From positions 1 to 33,835 of the forward strand of contig JAPLDE010000162.1 in assembly GCA_026391855.1 (NCBI GenBank): a stretch of 33,835 nt of DNA. The letters run 5' to 3'. The notes beneath the pieces are model-generated. The model did not search any database and had not been told where the DNA came from. It saw only the letters and a list, made by a program, of their open reading frames with translations. Both the position numbers and the translations under genes were made by a program. Position 1 is the first letter of the stretch. Every line of letters starts with the position of its first letter. The stretch is from Bacteroidota bacterium (GTDB lineage: Bacteria; Bacteroidota; Bacteroidia; Bacteroidales; CAIXZF01). Below, piece by piece: positions 8,249 through 17,133 of this stretch.

Positions 8249-9610
8249 GTGAATCTGAAGGACTACAGGGGAAATGAAGAACTCTGTGATGCCACTCCCC
8301 GTTCTTCCGACGGACAGTTGTTGTTTTTAATGGAGATGGTGAATAAAATGAAACCACTTTCCAAAAATCCGTCAGGGTCCCGCATTGCTTCAGTACACAA
8401 CGGCAGCAGTTTGTTTACCGGTGATGCCGGTGGAGGTGAAAGCAACATCCGCAGGTATCTCATTGAAAATGACTGGCTTGAAGCGATTGTCCAATTACCC
8501 AACAACTTATTCTACAACACCGGAATTACCACCTATATCTGGATACTGAGCAACAGCAAAGAAGCCCACCGGAAAGGGAAGGTACAGCTTATCGATGCCA
8601 ACCTGCTTTACCGGAAGCTTAGGAAAAACCTGGGAAACAAAAACTGTGAATTTGCACCGGAACACATACAGGAGATCGTGTCGGTCTATAGCCAAATGAA
8701 GGCGATTGATCGCAGAATCCATCCTGAAACCGGCGAAGAGGAAGGCATCGCTTCAAAAATCTTCAACAATAGTGATTTCGGGTATTACAAGGTTTCGATT
8801 GAACGACCGAAGCGACTGAAAGCCCGGTTCAGTGAAGAAAGCATTGCCTGTCTCCGCTTCGATAAGTATTTGAAAGAGCCAATGGAATGGGCCTATGAGG
8901 AATTTGGCAACGAGGTTTACACTCAGCTTGATAAACATGCCAAAACCATTCTGGAATGGGCTGAAAAACAGGAACTTAACCTGAATACCAAACAAAAGAA
9001 AGCCCTGGTGAGTAAAGAAACCTGGCAAAAACAGCTGGACCTGATGAATGCTGCCACCAAACTAATGAAACTGACTGGTACAGAAGAATATAATGACTTT
9101 AATCTTTTCAGGGAAATCCTGGAAAAGCAAATTAAAACGGGCAATTTTAAACTGTCTGCCTCTGAAAAGAATGCGATTCTGTCAGCCATCAGCAAATATG
9201 ATGAAACTGCTGAAAAGGTGGTAAAAGGAACAGTAAAACTGACCGGTGAAAAGCTTGAGCGATTACTGGATCACCTTCAATGTGAAGAGGGTCATTTAGC
9301 CGATTATGGCTACTTACCAAGCGGGAAAAAGGGTGAATACATTGAATATGAGACCGAAAGCGATCTTCGTGATACTGAGAATGTTCCCCTGAACGAGAAT
9401 ATTTATGACTACTTCCTTCGGGAAGTTAAACCTCATGTTTCAGAAGCCTGGATCAACCCCGATGCCACCAAAATAGGCTATGAGATCAGCTTCAACAAGT
9501 ATTTTTATCATCATAAACCCCTGAGAAGTTTGGAAGAAGTTAGTTACGATATCCTGGAACTGGAGAAGGAAAGCGATGGACTGATCAGGGAAATACTTTC
9601 TTTAACCTAA
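8249..9610 (+). CDS. hsdM: HsdM, C-terminal part after the frameshift
   Basis: This frame continues HsdM. The true reading frame resumes at the duplication near 8173, and the GTG at 8249 is only the first possible start codon after it (the Val of FQVNLKDYRG). It contains the conserved NWLEAIVQLPNNLFYNTGI-like methyltransferase region (about residues 75-95), then the C-terminal helical part (about 170-450) that contacts HsdS. Whether this half is translated separately is unknown; no promoter or start context supports it. The TAA at 9608-9610 directly abuts the ATG of the next gene, which indicates translational coupling when the frame is intact. Confidence 0.88.
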   Translation: MNLKDYRGNEELCDATPRSSDGQLLFLMEMVNKMKPLSKNPSGSRIASVHNGSSLFTGDAGGGESNIRRYLIENDWLEAIVQLPNNLFYNTGITTYIWILSNSKEAHRKGKVQLIDANLLYRKLRKNLGNKNCEFAPEHIQEIVSVYSQMKAIDRRIHPETGEEEGIASKIFNNSDFGYYKVSIERPKRLKARFSEESIACLRFDKYLKEPMEWAYEEFGNEVYTQLDKHAKTILEWAEKQELNLNTKQKKALVSKETWQKQLDLMNAATKLMKLTGTEEYNDFNLFREILEKQIKTGNFKLSASEKNAILSAISKYDETAEKVVKGTVKLTGEKLERLLDHLQCEEGHLADYGYLPSGKKGEYIEYETESDLRDTENVPLNENIYDYFLREVKPHVSEAWINPDATKIGYEISFNKYFYHHKPLRSLEEVSYDILELEKESDGLIREILSLT

Positions 9611-10666
9611 ATGGCTATGAACTTAGAAATCTCTCAAAAGCAGTTTATTGCCGACATCAAGGAGAAGGTACGCGCTGCACAGTACGAGGCATTAAAGGCT
9701 GTAAACTTCCACCTTATTAACTTGTATTGGGAACTGGGAAAGGCCATTTCTGAAAAGCAGATCGAAGGCTGGGGAAAGGCAATTGTGCCCACTTTATCAA
9801 AAGAACTTCAAAAAGAATTCCCTTCCATGGGAGGATTTTCTTCAACAAACCTTTGGTACATGGTGCAGTTTTATATTGAATACCAGGCAGATGCAAATCT
9901 CCAACCACTGGTTGGAGAAATTAGCTGGAGTAAACACCTGGTTATATTAGCCAAATGCAAACAAAGTCAGGAGCGGCAATTTTACACCCTTGCCACCCGC
10001 AAATTCGGATGGACAAAAGATGTGCTTATACATCAGGTCGAAAATAAGACCTACGAAAAATATCTGCTGAACCAAACCAACTTTGATAAGGTAATGTCTG
10101 AGCAAACGGCCAAACAAGCATACCTGGCTGTAAAAGACGACTACACATTCGATTTTCTGGATATTGCTGACCAACATTCTGAAAGTGAGTTGGAACAAGC
10201 ACTGATCAAAAATATCCGTTCATTTCTTCTTGAAATGGGAATGGATTTTACTTTCGTAGACAGTCAGCACCGCTTGTTTGTTGGCGAAAAAGAGTTTAAA
10301 GTTGATCTTTTGCTGTTTCACCGCCCATTGCAGAGCCTGGTTGCCATCGACCTGAAGATCGGCGACTTTGAGCCTGAACACAAAGGCAAAATGGAGTTTT
10401 ACCTTACCCTGCTAAACGATACAGTAAAGCTTCCGCACGAAAACGAAGCCATCGGCATTATTATCTGTAAAAGTAAAAACCGGACAGTAGTGGAATACTC
10501 CCTCAAAACCGCCACTTTGCCTATTGGAGTGGCTACTTATAATACCACCGGCACATTGCCTGCCGCCTATCGCTCCCTTCTGCCCTCTGTTGAAGAAATC
10601 AGTAGGAAACTTAATAATTTCTTCGAAGTGGAATCGCTAAAATTGAAAGAAAGCGATGAAAAATAG
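9611..10666 (+). CDS. YhcG-type PDDEXK nuclease (DUF1016)
   Basis: A 351-residue protein of the YhcG/DUF1016 family. The N-terminal domain (about 10-170) carries the typical INLYWELGKAIS and GFSSTNLWYM motifs. The C-terminal PD-(D/E)xK nuclease domain (about 185-335) has Asp232 in FKVDLLLFH and Asp247-Leu-Lys249 in AIDLKIG, so the catalytic residues look complete. The start abuts the hsdM stop and the end overlaps hsdS by 11 bp, so it is a true operon member. Family members are often found inside type I restriction loci; their biochemical role there is not settled. A second ATG lies at 9617. Family call is strong. Confidence 0.9.
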   Translation: MAMNLEISQKQFIADIKEKVRAAQYEALKAVNFHLINLYWELGKAISEKQIEGWGKAIVPTLSKELQKEFPSMGGFSSTNLWYMVQFYIEYQADANLQPLVGEISWSKHLVILAKCKQSQERQFYTLATRKFGWTKDVLIHQVENKTYEKYLLNQTNFDKVMSEQTAKQAYLAVKDDYTFDFLDIADQHSESELEQALIKNIRSFLLEMGMDFTFVDSQHRLFVGEKEFKVDLLLFHRPLQSLVAIDLKIGDFEPEHKGKMEFYLTLLNDTVKLPHENEAIGIIICKSKNRTVVEYSLKTATLPIGVATYNTTGTLPAAYRSLLPSVEEISRKLNNFFEVESLKLKESDEK

Positions 10667-11891
10667 CCAACAAAAATATCCTGCATACAAAGCCTCCGGA
10701 GTAGATTGGTTGGGAGAGATCCCTGAACATTGGGAAATAAACCGTTTAGGCACTCGATTTCTTGAACGAAGAACAAAAGTCTCCGATAAAGAATACCCAC
10801 CTTTATCTGTCACAAAGCAAGGTATACTTCCTCAGCTTGATAGTGCGGCCAAAACAAACGACGGTGATAACAGAAAGCTCGTTATAGCTGGTGACTTTGT
10901 TATAAATAGTAGGTCTGACAGAAAAGGTTCAAGCGGTATTTCTGATAGAGATGGGTCTGTCTCTTTAATAAATATAGTGATTGAGCCTCAAGACATTGAC
11001 TCCGGATTTTGCAATTACCTGCTTAAGGGGTATAGTTTTATCGAAGAATTTTACCGGATGGGACATGGTATAGTTGCAGATCTATGGACTACTCGTTATG
11101 ATGAAATGAAATCGATAATTATAGGGTTTCCACCGCTATCCGAACAAACCGCCATAGCTCAATTCCTTGACAAAAAAACAACCTTTATCGATAAAGCCAT
11201 CAAAATCAAGGAGAAACAAATAGAACTCCTCAAAGAACGCAGGCAAATCCTTATCCAAAAAGCGGTGACTAAAGGCTTAAACCCGGATGTAAAGATGAAA
11301 GACTCTGGGATTGAATGGATTGGTGAGATTCCGGAACATTGGGAGGTGAAAGCACTAAAGTATATTGCAAGGTTACAAAGTGGAGAAACGATAACGGCAG
11401 AAAAATTTATTGAAGATGGGTTTCCTGTCTTTGGAGGAAACGGATTTAGGGGTTACACTTCAACGTTTACTAATGACGGCGAGTTTGTTTTAATTGGACG
11501 ACAGGGTGCTTTATGCGGGAATGTCAACTATGCAAATGGAAAATTTTATGCATCTGAACACGCTATAGTTGTTTATCCGTATAGTAATGAAAACATTTTA
11601 TGGCTTGGCGAGGTCATTAAGATTGCAGATTTTAATCGTCTTTCTCAATCTGCTGCACAACCAGGAATAGCCGTAAGTGTAATTAAAAATGTCATCTTCC
11701 CTTATCCACCAGCAGAAGAACAAAATACCATCTCCAATTTTATCAAAGTTATTTCTGAGAAAATAACTATTGCCATTTCCCTAAAAGAAAGAGAAATTTA
11801 CACAATACACGAATACAAATCCACCTTAATCAACAGTGCCGTAACCGGCAAGATAAAAGTTTTAAACAAAAAGATAAAAAATAAAAACTAA
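10656..11891 (+). CDS. hsdS: Type I restriction specificity subunit HsdS
   Basis: A 411-residue specificity subunit that chooses the bipartite DNA target for the HsdM/HsdR complex. It shows the expected two-fold layout: target recognition domain 1 starting with SGVDWLGEIPEHWE (about 10-165), a central conserved helix (about 165-205, PPLSEQTAIAQFLDKKT), domain 2 starting with SGIEWIGEIPEHWE (about 217-365) and a second helix with PPAEEQNTISNF. Both domains look complete and dissimilar in their cores, as expected for an asymmetric site. It overlaps the nuclease gene by 11 bp and ends 3 nt before the next gene. The target sequence cannot be deduced. Confidence 0.94.
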   Translation: MKNSQQKYPAYKASGVDWLGEIPEHWEINRLGTRFLERRTKVSDKEYPPLSVTKQGILPQLDSAAKTNDGDNRKLVIAGDFVINSRSDRKGSSGISDRDGSVSLINIVIEPQDIDSGFCNYLLKGYSFIEEFYRMGHGIVADLWTTRYDEMKSIIIGFPPLSEQTAIAQFLDKKTTFIDKAIKIKEKQIELLKERRQILIQKAVTKGLNPDVKMKDSGIEWIGEIPEHWEVKALKYIARLQSGETITAEKFIEDGFPVFGGNGFRGYTSTFTNDGEFVLIGRQGALCGNVNYANGKFYASEHAIVVYPYSNENILWLGEVIKIADFNRLSQSAAQPGIAVSVIKNVIFPYPPAEEQNTISNFIKVISEKITIAISLKEREIYTIHEYKSTLINSAVTGKIKVLNKKIKNKN

Positions 11892-11894
11892 AAG

Positions 11895-12248
11895 ATGGGG
11901 AAATCGGTATTGAAAGAAAAGAGCTATTCGTTCGCAATACGGGTAGTTAAATTGTCACAGTTTCTGCAATCAGATAAGCATGAGTTTGTGCTTTCAAAAC
12001 AGGTTTTAAAGAGCGGGACCAGCATTGGTGCACTAATCAGGGAAGCCGAATTTGCGCAAAGCAATGCAGATTACATCAACAAATTTAGCATATCCCTTAA
12101 GGAAGCAAATGAAAGCCTTTATTGGCTGGAAATATTACATGACACCAGTTTTATTGAACCTAAACTTTTTGAAAGCCTGCAAATTGACTGCAAAGAATTA
12201 ATTTCGATGCTCGTCAGCACCATAAAAACCCTAAAATCAAAAAAATAA
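11895..12248 (+). CDS. Four-helix bundle protein (23S rRNA-IVP/TIGR02436-like)
   Basis: A 117-residue all-helical protein with the family signatures SYSFAIRVVKL, SKQVLKSGTSIGALIREAE and SDADYI-like SNADYINKFSISLKEANESLYWLEIL. Related proteins are encoded by rRNA intervening sequences, and the DGR accessory protein Avd has a similar fold; some family members stand alone near defence genes. The gene sits 3 nt after hsdS and so lies inside the restriction operon. No reverse transcriptase or variable repeat is present, so this is not a diversity-generating retroelement. Function is unknown; RNA or nucleic acid binding is an inference from the family. Confidence 0.85.
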   Translation: MGKSVLKEKSYSFAIRVVKLSQFLQSDKHEFVLSKQVLKSGTSIGALIREAEFAQSNADYINKFSISLKEANESLYWLEILHDTSFIEPKLFESLQIDCKELISMLVSTIKTLKSKK

Positions 12249-12251
12249 TAA

Positions 12252-12355
12252 CTTTTATCTTTTATCTTTTATCTTTTATCTTTTATCTTTTATCTTTTAT
12301 CTTTTATCTTTTATCTTTTATCTTTTATCTTTTATCTTTTATCTTTTATCTTTTA
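12252..12355 (+). repeat. Heptanucleotide tandem repeat (CTTTTAT)14 plus partial unit
   Basis: Fourteen perfect 7-bp units (12252-12349) and a partial CTTTTA (12350-12355) fill the gap between the four-helix-bundle gene and the DUF4062 gene, ending 9 bp before its ATG. Each junction spells TATCTTTT, one base from the -7 consensus TAnnTTTG. The unit is not a multiple of three, but no ORF crosses the array, so any effect would be on transcription or translation initiation. Confidence 0.97.
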
Positions 12356-12364
12356 ACTCCCATA

Positions 12365-13981
12365 ATGCATTTATACAAAGTATTCATTTCCAGTGTTCAG
12401 AAGGAATTTGCTAAGGAAAGGGAAGCCTTGTTTCAGCATTTCCGGAAAGATGCCCTGTTGAGCGGCTTCTTTGAACCGGCCCTGTTTGAGAAACTGCCTG
12501 CTCACAAGCTGGCCCCAAATGAGGTTTACCTGGATAAGGTGAAACAATCGGATATTTTCCTGGTCATCCTGGGTCAGGAATATGGGTATGAAGATGAAAA
12601 CGGGAAATCACCTACAGAACAGGAATTCGATCATGCCCGGTTACATCACATTGATTGTCTGGCTTTTATCAAAGGAAACAATAGGCTTGAAAGGAATGAA
12701 AAAGAAAAGGTTTTCATCCGCAAAGTACAGGATAGCCTGTCGTATAAACGATTTGAAACCACTGAAGAATTGATCAATGAAGTAAATTCAGCCTGCGTTG
12801 CATTCCTGAAAGAAAAAGGACTAATCCAATTGACTTCTTTCGATGAGAGTTTCCATACCACAGCAGATATCAGCGTTCTGGATCCGCAAAAAATAGATCA
12901 TTTCATCGGAATAGCCCGGGCCAAGAGAGGATTTCCCCTGCCAAAGGGCACAGAACCGGAAATAGTATTGGGTCATCTTAATATGATCCTGGGGAACAAG
13001 ATAGCCAACAGTGCTTTACTGGCATTTGCCAGACAGCCTCAGCAGTTTTTTCCGACTGCTATTACCAAATGTGCTCATTTTCATGGGTTGGAGGTTGCCA
13101 AACCCATACCCGATCACAAAGTATTTCATGGAGATGTCTTTGAACAAGTTGACCAGGCAGTTGATTTTGTATTGTCAAAAATCAGTGTTTCCGTCGGTAC
13201 CCGGGATGCAAGCAACCAGGCACCCATCCATTATGAAATACCCAGGGCTTCTGTTGCAGAAGCCATCGTGAATGCTGTTGCCCACCGCGATTACACCAGC
13301 AAAGGCAGTGTGCAGGTCATGTTATTCCCCAACCGGCTTGAAGTGAGTAACCCGGGGCGTTTAGTTCCGGAACTCAGCATTGCACAGTTGAAAAGCGAAC
13401 ATGCCTCCTACCCTACCAATCCTAAACTGGCAGAATGCCTGTACCAGGTAGGATACATTGAACGTTTCGGGACAGGTACTGGTGAAATTTTCCGTCTTTC
13501 AAAGGAGGAAGGACTTTATGAACCGTTTATCGATTTGGAAGAAGGATTCAAGGTGATCATCTGGCGGCCCTCTGCTCAGATGAGTCAAATACCGGATAAG
13601 TACCGGACAAGTACTGGACAAGTTAGTAGACAAGCTACCGGACAAGCTCCTTTGGAAATTACTGAAAACGAAGACCTTAGATCTAACGATCAAATTACTG
13701 AGTACGTGGGTGACCATGTGACCGGACAAGCTACTGGACAAGTTGAAGAAGCAATCCGGCGAGTATTACTTGTCTTGTTCAAAGAAATGAAAGGGTCTGA
13801 AATACAAGATTCGCTACAATTAAAGCATCGTGAGTACTTCAGAGATAATTATCTAATTCCATCCATAGAAGCAGGGTATGTAAGTATGACAATCCCTGAC
13901 AAGCCAAACAGCCCAAATCAGAAGTATAAATTGACCAGAAAAGGCCTTACCCTTAAAAAGAAACTTGAGCGAAAACCATGA
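12365..13981 (+). CDS. DUF4062 + HATPase_c_4 + winged-helix protein
   Basis: A 538-residue protein. It begins with a DUF4062 domain (about 1-100: YKVFISSVQKEF, SDIFLVILGQEYG), which resembles a TIR-like fold. A middle part (about 175-280) resembles the linker of Schlafen/AlbA-type ATP-binding proteins. A HATPase_c_4 (RecG-C-terminal-like) domain follows (about 285-395: AEAIVNAVAHRDY, NPGRLVPE, ERFGTGTGEI). A Thr-Gly-Gln repeat linker (about 413-460) and a C-terminal winged-helix segment (about 465-535) end the protein. Its stop overlaps hsdR by 4 bp (ATGA), so both are translated together. A regulatory or sensing role in restriction is inferred from position; the biochemical function is not known. 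Confidence 0.85.
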   Translation: MHLYKVFISSVQKEFAKEREALFQHFRKDALLSGFFEPALFEKLPAHKLAPNEVYLDKVKQSDIFLVILGQEYGYEDENGKSPTEQEFDHARLHHIDCLAFIKGNNRLERNEKEKVFIRKVQDSLSYKRFETTEELINEVNSACVAFLKEKGLIQLTSFDESFHTTADISVLDPQKIDHFIGIARAKRGFPLPKGTEPEIVLGHLNMILGNKIANSALLAFARQPQQFFPTAITKCAHFHGLEVAKPIPDHKVFHGDVFEQVDQAVDFVLSKISVSVGTRDASNQAPIHYEIPRASVAEAIVNAVAHRDYTSKGSVQVMLFPNRLEVSNPGRLVPELSIAQLKSEHASYPTNPKLAECLYQVGYIERFGTGTGEIFRLSKEEGLYEPFIDLEEGFKVIIWRPSAQMSQIPDKYRTSTGQVSRQATGQAPLEITENEDLRSNDQITEYVGDHVTGQATGQVEEAIRRVLLVLFKEMKGSEIQDSLQLKHREYFRDNYLIPSIEAGYVSMTIPDKPNSPNQKYKLTRKGLTLKKKLERKP

Positions 13982-16900
13982 CCAGCCAAACCAATGAACA
14001 AGCCCTGGAGTCAGCCATTGAAAAGCGCCTGACCGGCACCTGCCTGGAAGAGTTTAAAGAACAAGGCATTACAAGCCTTGTGGTGAATGAGAGACAAGAA
14101 ATCTACCGCAGCGGCAATGGATATTATATTGGGATACCGGAAGATTTTGATGCCAGCTTCGCCATCGATGAAAAACGGTTTTGGAAATTTCTGGAGACGA
14201 CTCAAAAGGAAGAGCTGGAAAAACTTCAAAAGCAAAACAACTGGAAACTGAAGATTCTGGAGCGTCTCGACCGGATGATCCGAAAATATGGAATATTGCG
14301 CCTTTTTCGCAAAGGACTGGATATAGATGATGCTCATTTTACACTGCTTTATCCCCTACCCCTGGCCAGCAGCAGTGATACCATCAAAAAAAACTTTGAA
14401 CACAATGCCTTTAGTGTTACCCGTCAATTGCATTATTCTATTTCCAATCCCGGAGAATCTATTGATATGGTGCTGTTTGTCAATGGATTACCATTTGCCA
14501 CCCTGGAACTTAAAAACCAGTGGACGGGTCAGAATGCCAGAGTACATGCGCAAAACCAGTATAAATTCAAAAGAGATATTTCACAACCACTGTTAAACTT
14601 CGGTCGCTGTGTCGTCCATTTTGCGGTTGATACAGATGAAGCTTACATGACAACCAAGCTGAATGGTGGCGGTACTTTCTTTTTACCCTTCAACCTGGGT
14701 CACAACTTTGGGAAGGGCAATCCTCCCAATCCCTTTGGCCACAAAACATCCTATTTGTGGGAAGATGTTTTTACCCGGCAAAGCATCGCCAATATCCTTC
14801 AGCATTTCGTCCGCTTCGATGGGAAAGATACTGACCCCCTGAGTAAAAAGACCTTGTATTTCCCCCGTTACCACCAGCTGGATGTGGTACGAAAACTCAT
14901 CGCCGATGTCAGCAGAAAGGGTGTTGGACAAACCTATCTGATACAACACTCTGCCGGTTCGGGCAAATCCAATTCCATCACCTGGGCGGCTTATCAAATG
15001 ATTGAAATCTATCCGGAAAATGACCAGACACCTGGTAATAAAGGAATATCCAATCCTTTGTTTGATTCAGTGATCGTTGTGACTGACAGGAGATTGCTGG
15101 ACAAACAACTTCGCGATAATATCAAAGAATTTACCGAAGTGAAGAACATCGTTGCCCCTGCTTACTCCTCTTCTGATCTTAAAATAAACCTGGAAAGCGG
15201 GAAGAAAATCATTATCACCACTATACAAAAATTCCCCTTCATCGTTGACGGTATTGCCGATTTAAGTGACAAACGTTTTGCGGTCATTATTGATGAAGCC
15301 CACAGCAGTCAGGGAGGGATTGCTGCCGGCAAAATGAACCAGGCCATGGGGAACAATGCTGAGGATGAGGAAGATACGGAAGATCCCCAGGATAAGATAC
15401 TGGAAGTCATGCGATCCCGTAAAATGCGGGGCAATGCTTCCTACCTGGCCTTTACAGCCACACCCAAGAATAGTACCCTGCAAAAGTTTGGGATTGAACA
15501 ACCGGATGGTAAATTCAAACCCTTTCACTTATACACCATGAAGCAAGCCATTGAGGAAGGCTTTATTCTGGATGTCTTAGCCAACTATACCACCTACAAA
15601 AGCTATTACGAGATCCAGAAATCCATAGAGGAAAATCCCTTGTTTGATACGGCCAAAGCCCAAAAGAAACTCAGGGCCTATGTTGAACGTCATGAACAAA
15701 CCATCGCGACCAAGGCTGAAATCATGCTCGAGCATTTTATCTCTAAAATTGTGAATACCAAGAAGTTGAAAGGGAAGGCCAAAGCAATCGTAGCCACACA
15801 AAACATTGAATCAGCCATACATTATTACCATGCTTTTCAGAAATTATTAGCAGAAAAAGGAAATCCCTTCCGCATAGCCATCGCTTTTTCAGGATCCAAA
15901 ACCATGAAAGGCATTGAGTATTCTGAAGACAGTATGAATGATTTTCCGGCCAGTCTGGATACTGCCAAACCTACAGATCCCGGTTATATCAATGATAAAA
16001 TTGCCAGGTATTTTAATATGGATGAATACCGCATGCTCGTTGTGGCCAACAAATACCTGACAGGCTTTGACCAGCCAAAACTGACAGCCATGTATGTGGA
16101 TAAAAAATTGCAGGATGTGATGGCAGTACAGGCATTATCCCGGTTAAACCGTTCAGCTGACTATTTGGGAAAGAAAACAGAAGACCTGTTTGTGCTGGAT
16201 TTCTTTAATTCGGTCGAAGATATTAAAAAGTCATTCGATGATTTTTACACTGCAACAACTCTGAACAGAGCAACCGATGTTAACGTTCTGCACGAGCTGA
16301 AATCCAGCATGGATGAAGTAGGTGTATATGAATGGATTGAGGTTGAGGACTTTACAGAGAAGTACTTCAATGAGGTGAATGCCCAGGAATTGAGTCCGAT
16401 CATTGATTTTGCAGCCGATAGGTTCAACTCCGGTCTGGAGTTGGATGGAAAAGCGAAAGCCGATTTCAAGATCAAAGCCAAGCAATTTGTGAAGATTTAC
16501 GGTCAGATGGCTTCCATTATGCCTTACGAAGTAGTGAACTGGGAAAAACTATTCTGGTTCCTTAAATTTCTGATCCCTAAGCTAATCATCACTGATCCTG
16601 ATAAAGACACCCTGGATGAGCTGCTTAACGCCGTGGATCTTTCAACCTATGGCCTGGAAAGAGTGAAATTAAATACCTCCATTGGGCTGGATCCCTCTGA
16701 AACCGAGCTGGAACCCCAAAACCCCAACCCCCGCGGAGCCCATGGAACAGATCCGGAACTGGACCCCCTGGATTTGATCATAAAGAGTTTTAATGAACGC
16801 TGGTTCCAGGGCTGGGAAGCCACACCCGAAGAACAAAGAGTAAAGTTTGTCAATCTTGCTCACAGCATCAGAATTCATCCTGATTTCAAAGAAAAGTATG

Positions 16901-17073
16901 CTGAAAACGCCGACATCCAAAACCGGGACCTCGCCTTCAAAAAAATCTTTGAAGAAGTCATGGCCAAACAACGCAAAAACGAACTGGACCTTTATCGGTT
17001 AATCTCTAAAGATGAGGCCTTTAAGGTTGCGATGCAGGAGACGTTGAAGAGAATATTAAGAGTGGGTTTATAA
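13978..17073 (+). CDS. hsdR: Type I restriction endonuclease subunit HsdR
   Basis: A 1031-residue motor and nuclease subunit that translocates and cuts unmodified DNA when bound to HsdM2-HsdS. The N-terminal nuclease has Asp163 (SIDMVLF) and Glu177-Leu-Lys179 (LELKNQ). The SF2 helicase has Walker A HSAGSGKS (Lys330), the DEAH box at 439-442 and motif III FTATPK. Later helicase motifs include LTGFDQPKL and ALSRLNRS. The C-terminal helical region reaches IRIHPDFKEK and beyond. Length and motifs are complete with no break. It overlaps the preceding gene by 4 bp. Because HsdM is frameshifted, this subunit should lack its loading complex in the sequence as given. Confidence 0.96.
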   Translation: MTSQTNEQALESAIEKRLTGTCLEEFKEQGITSLVVNERQEIYRSGNGYYIGIPEDFDASFAIDEKRFWKFLETTQKEELEKLQKQNNWKLKILERLDRMIRKYGILRLFRKGLDIDDAHFTLLYPLPLASSSDTIKKNFEHNAFSVTRQLHYSISNPGESIDMVLFVNGLPFATLELKNQWTGQNARVHAQNQYKFKRDISQPLLNFGRCVVHFAVDTDEAYMTTKLNGGGTFFLPFNLGHNFGKGNPPNPFGHKTSYLWEDVFTRQSIANILQHFVRFDGKDTDPLSKKTLYFPRYHQLDVVRKLIADVSRKGVGQTYLIQHSAGSGKSNSITWAAYQMIEIYPENDQTPGNKGISNPLFDSVIVVTDRRLLDKQLRDNIKEFTEVKNIVAPAYSSSDLKINLESGKKIIITTIQKFPFIVDGIADLSDKRFAVIIDEAHSSQGGIAAGKMNQAMGNNAEDEEDTEDPQDKILEVMRSRKMRGNASYLAFTATPKNSTLQKFGIEQPDGKFKPFHLYTMKQAIEEGFILDVLANYTTYKSYYEIQKSIEENPLFDTAKAQKKLRAYVERHEQTIATKAEIMLEHFISKIVNTKKLKGKAKAIVATQNIESAIHYYHAFQKLLAEKGNPFRIAIAFSGSKTMKGIEYSEDSMNDFPASLDTAKPTDPGYINDKIARYFNMDEYRMLVVANKYLTGFDQPKLTAMYVDKKLQDVMAVQALSRLNRSADYLGKKTEDLFVLDFFNSVEDIKKSFDDFYTATTLNRATDVNVLHELKSSMDEVGVYEWIEVEDFTEKYFNEVNAQELSPIIDFAADRFNSGLELDGKAKADFKIKAKQFVKIYGQMASIMPYEVVNWEKLFWFLKFLIPKLIITDPDKDTLDELLNAVDLSTYGLERVKLNTSIGLDPSETELEPQNPNPRGAHGTDPELDPLDLIIKSFNERWFQGWEATPEEQRVKFVNLAHSIRIHPDFKEKYAENADIQNRDLAFKKIFEEVMAKQRKNELDLYRLISKDEAFKVAMQETLKRILRVGL

Positions 17074-17133
17074 AGAAATTTGAATTCCTAAAATAGAATA
17101 TACCGGAAATTAATTACCAAGAAACAAATTACC

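Noticed and set aside
12252..12355. CRISPR or coding repeat
   Set aside because: The 7-bp units have no spacers and no open frame crosses them.
11895..12355. Diversity-generating retroelement, because Avd is also a four-helix bundle
   Set aside because: There is no reverse transcriptase, template repeat or variable repeat in the window.
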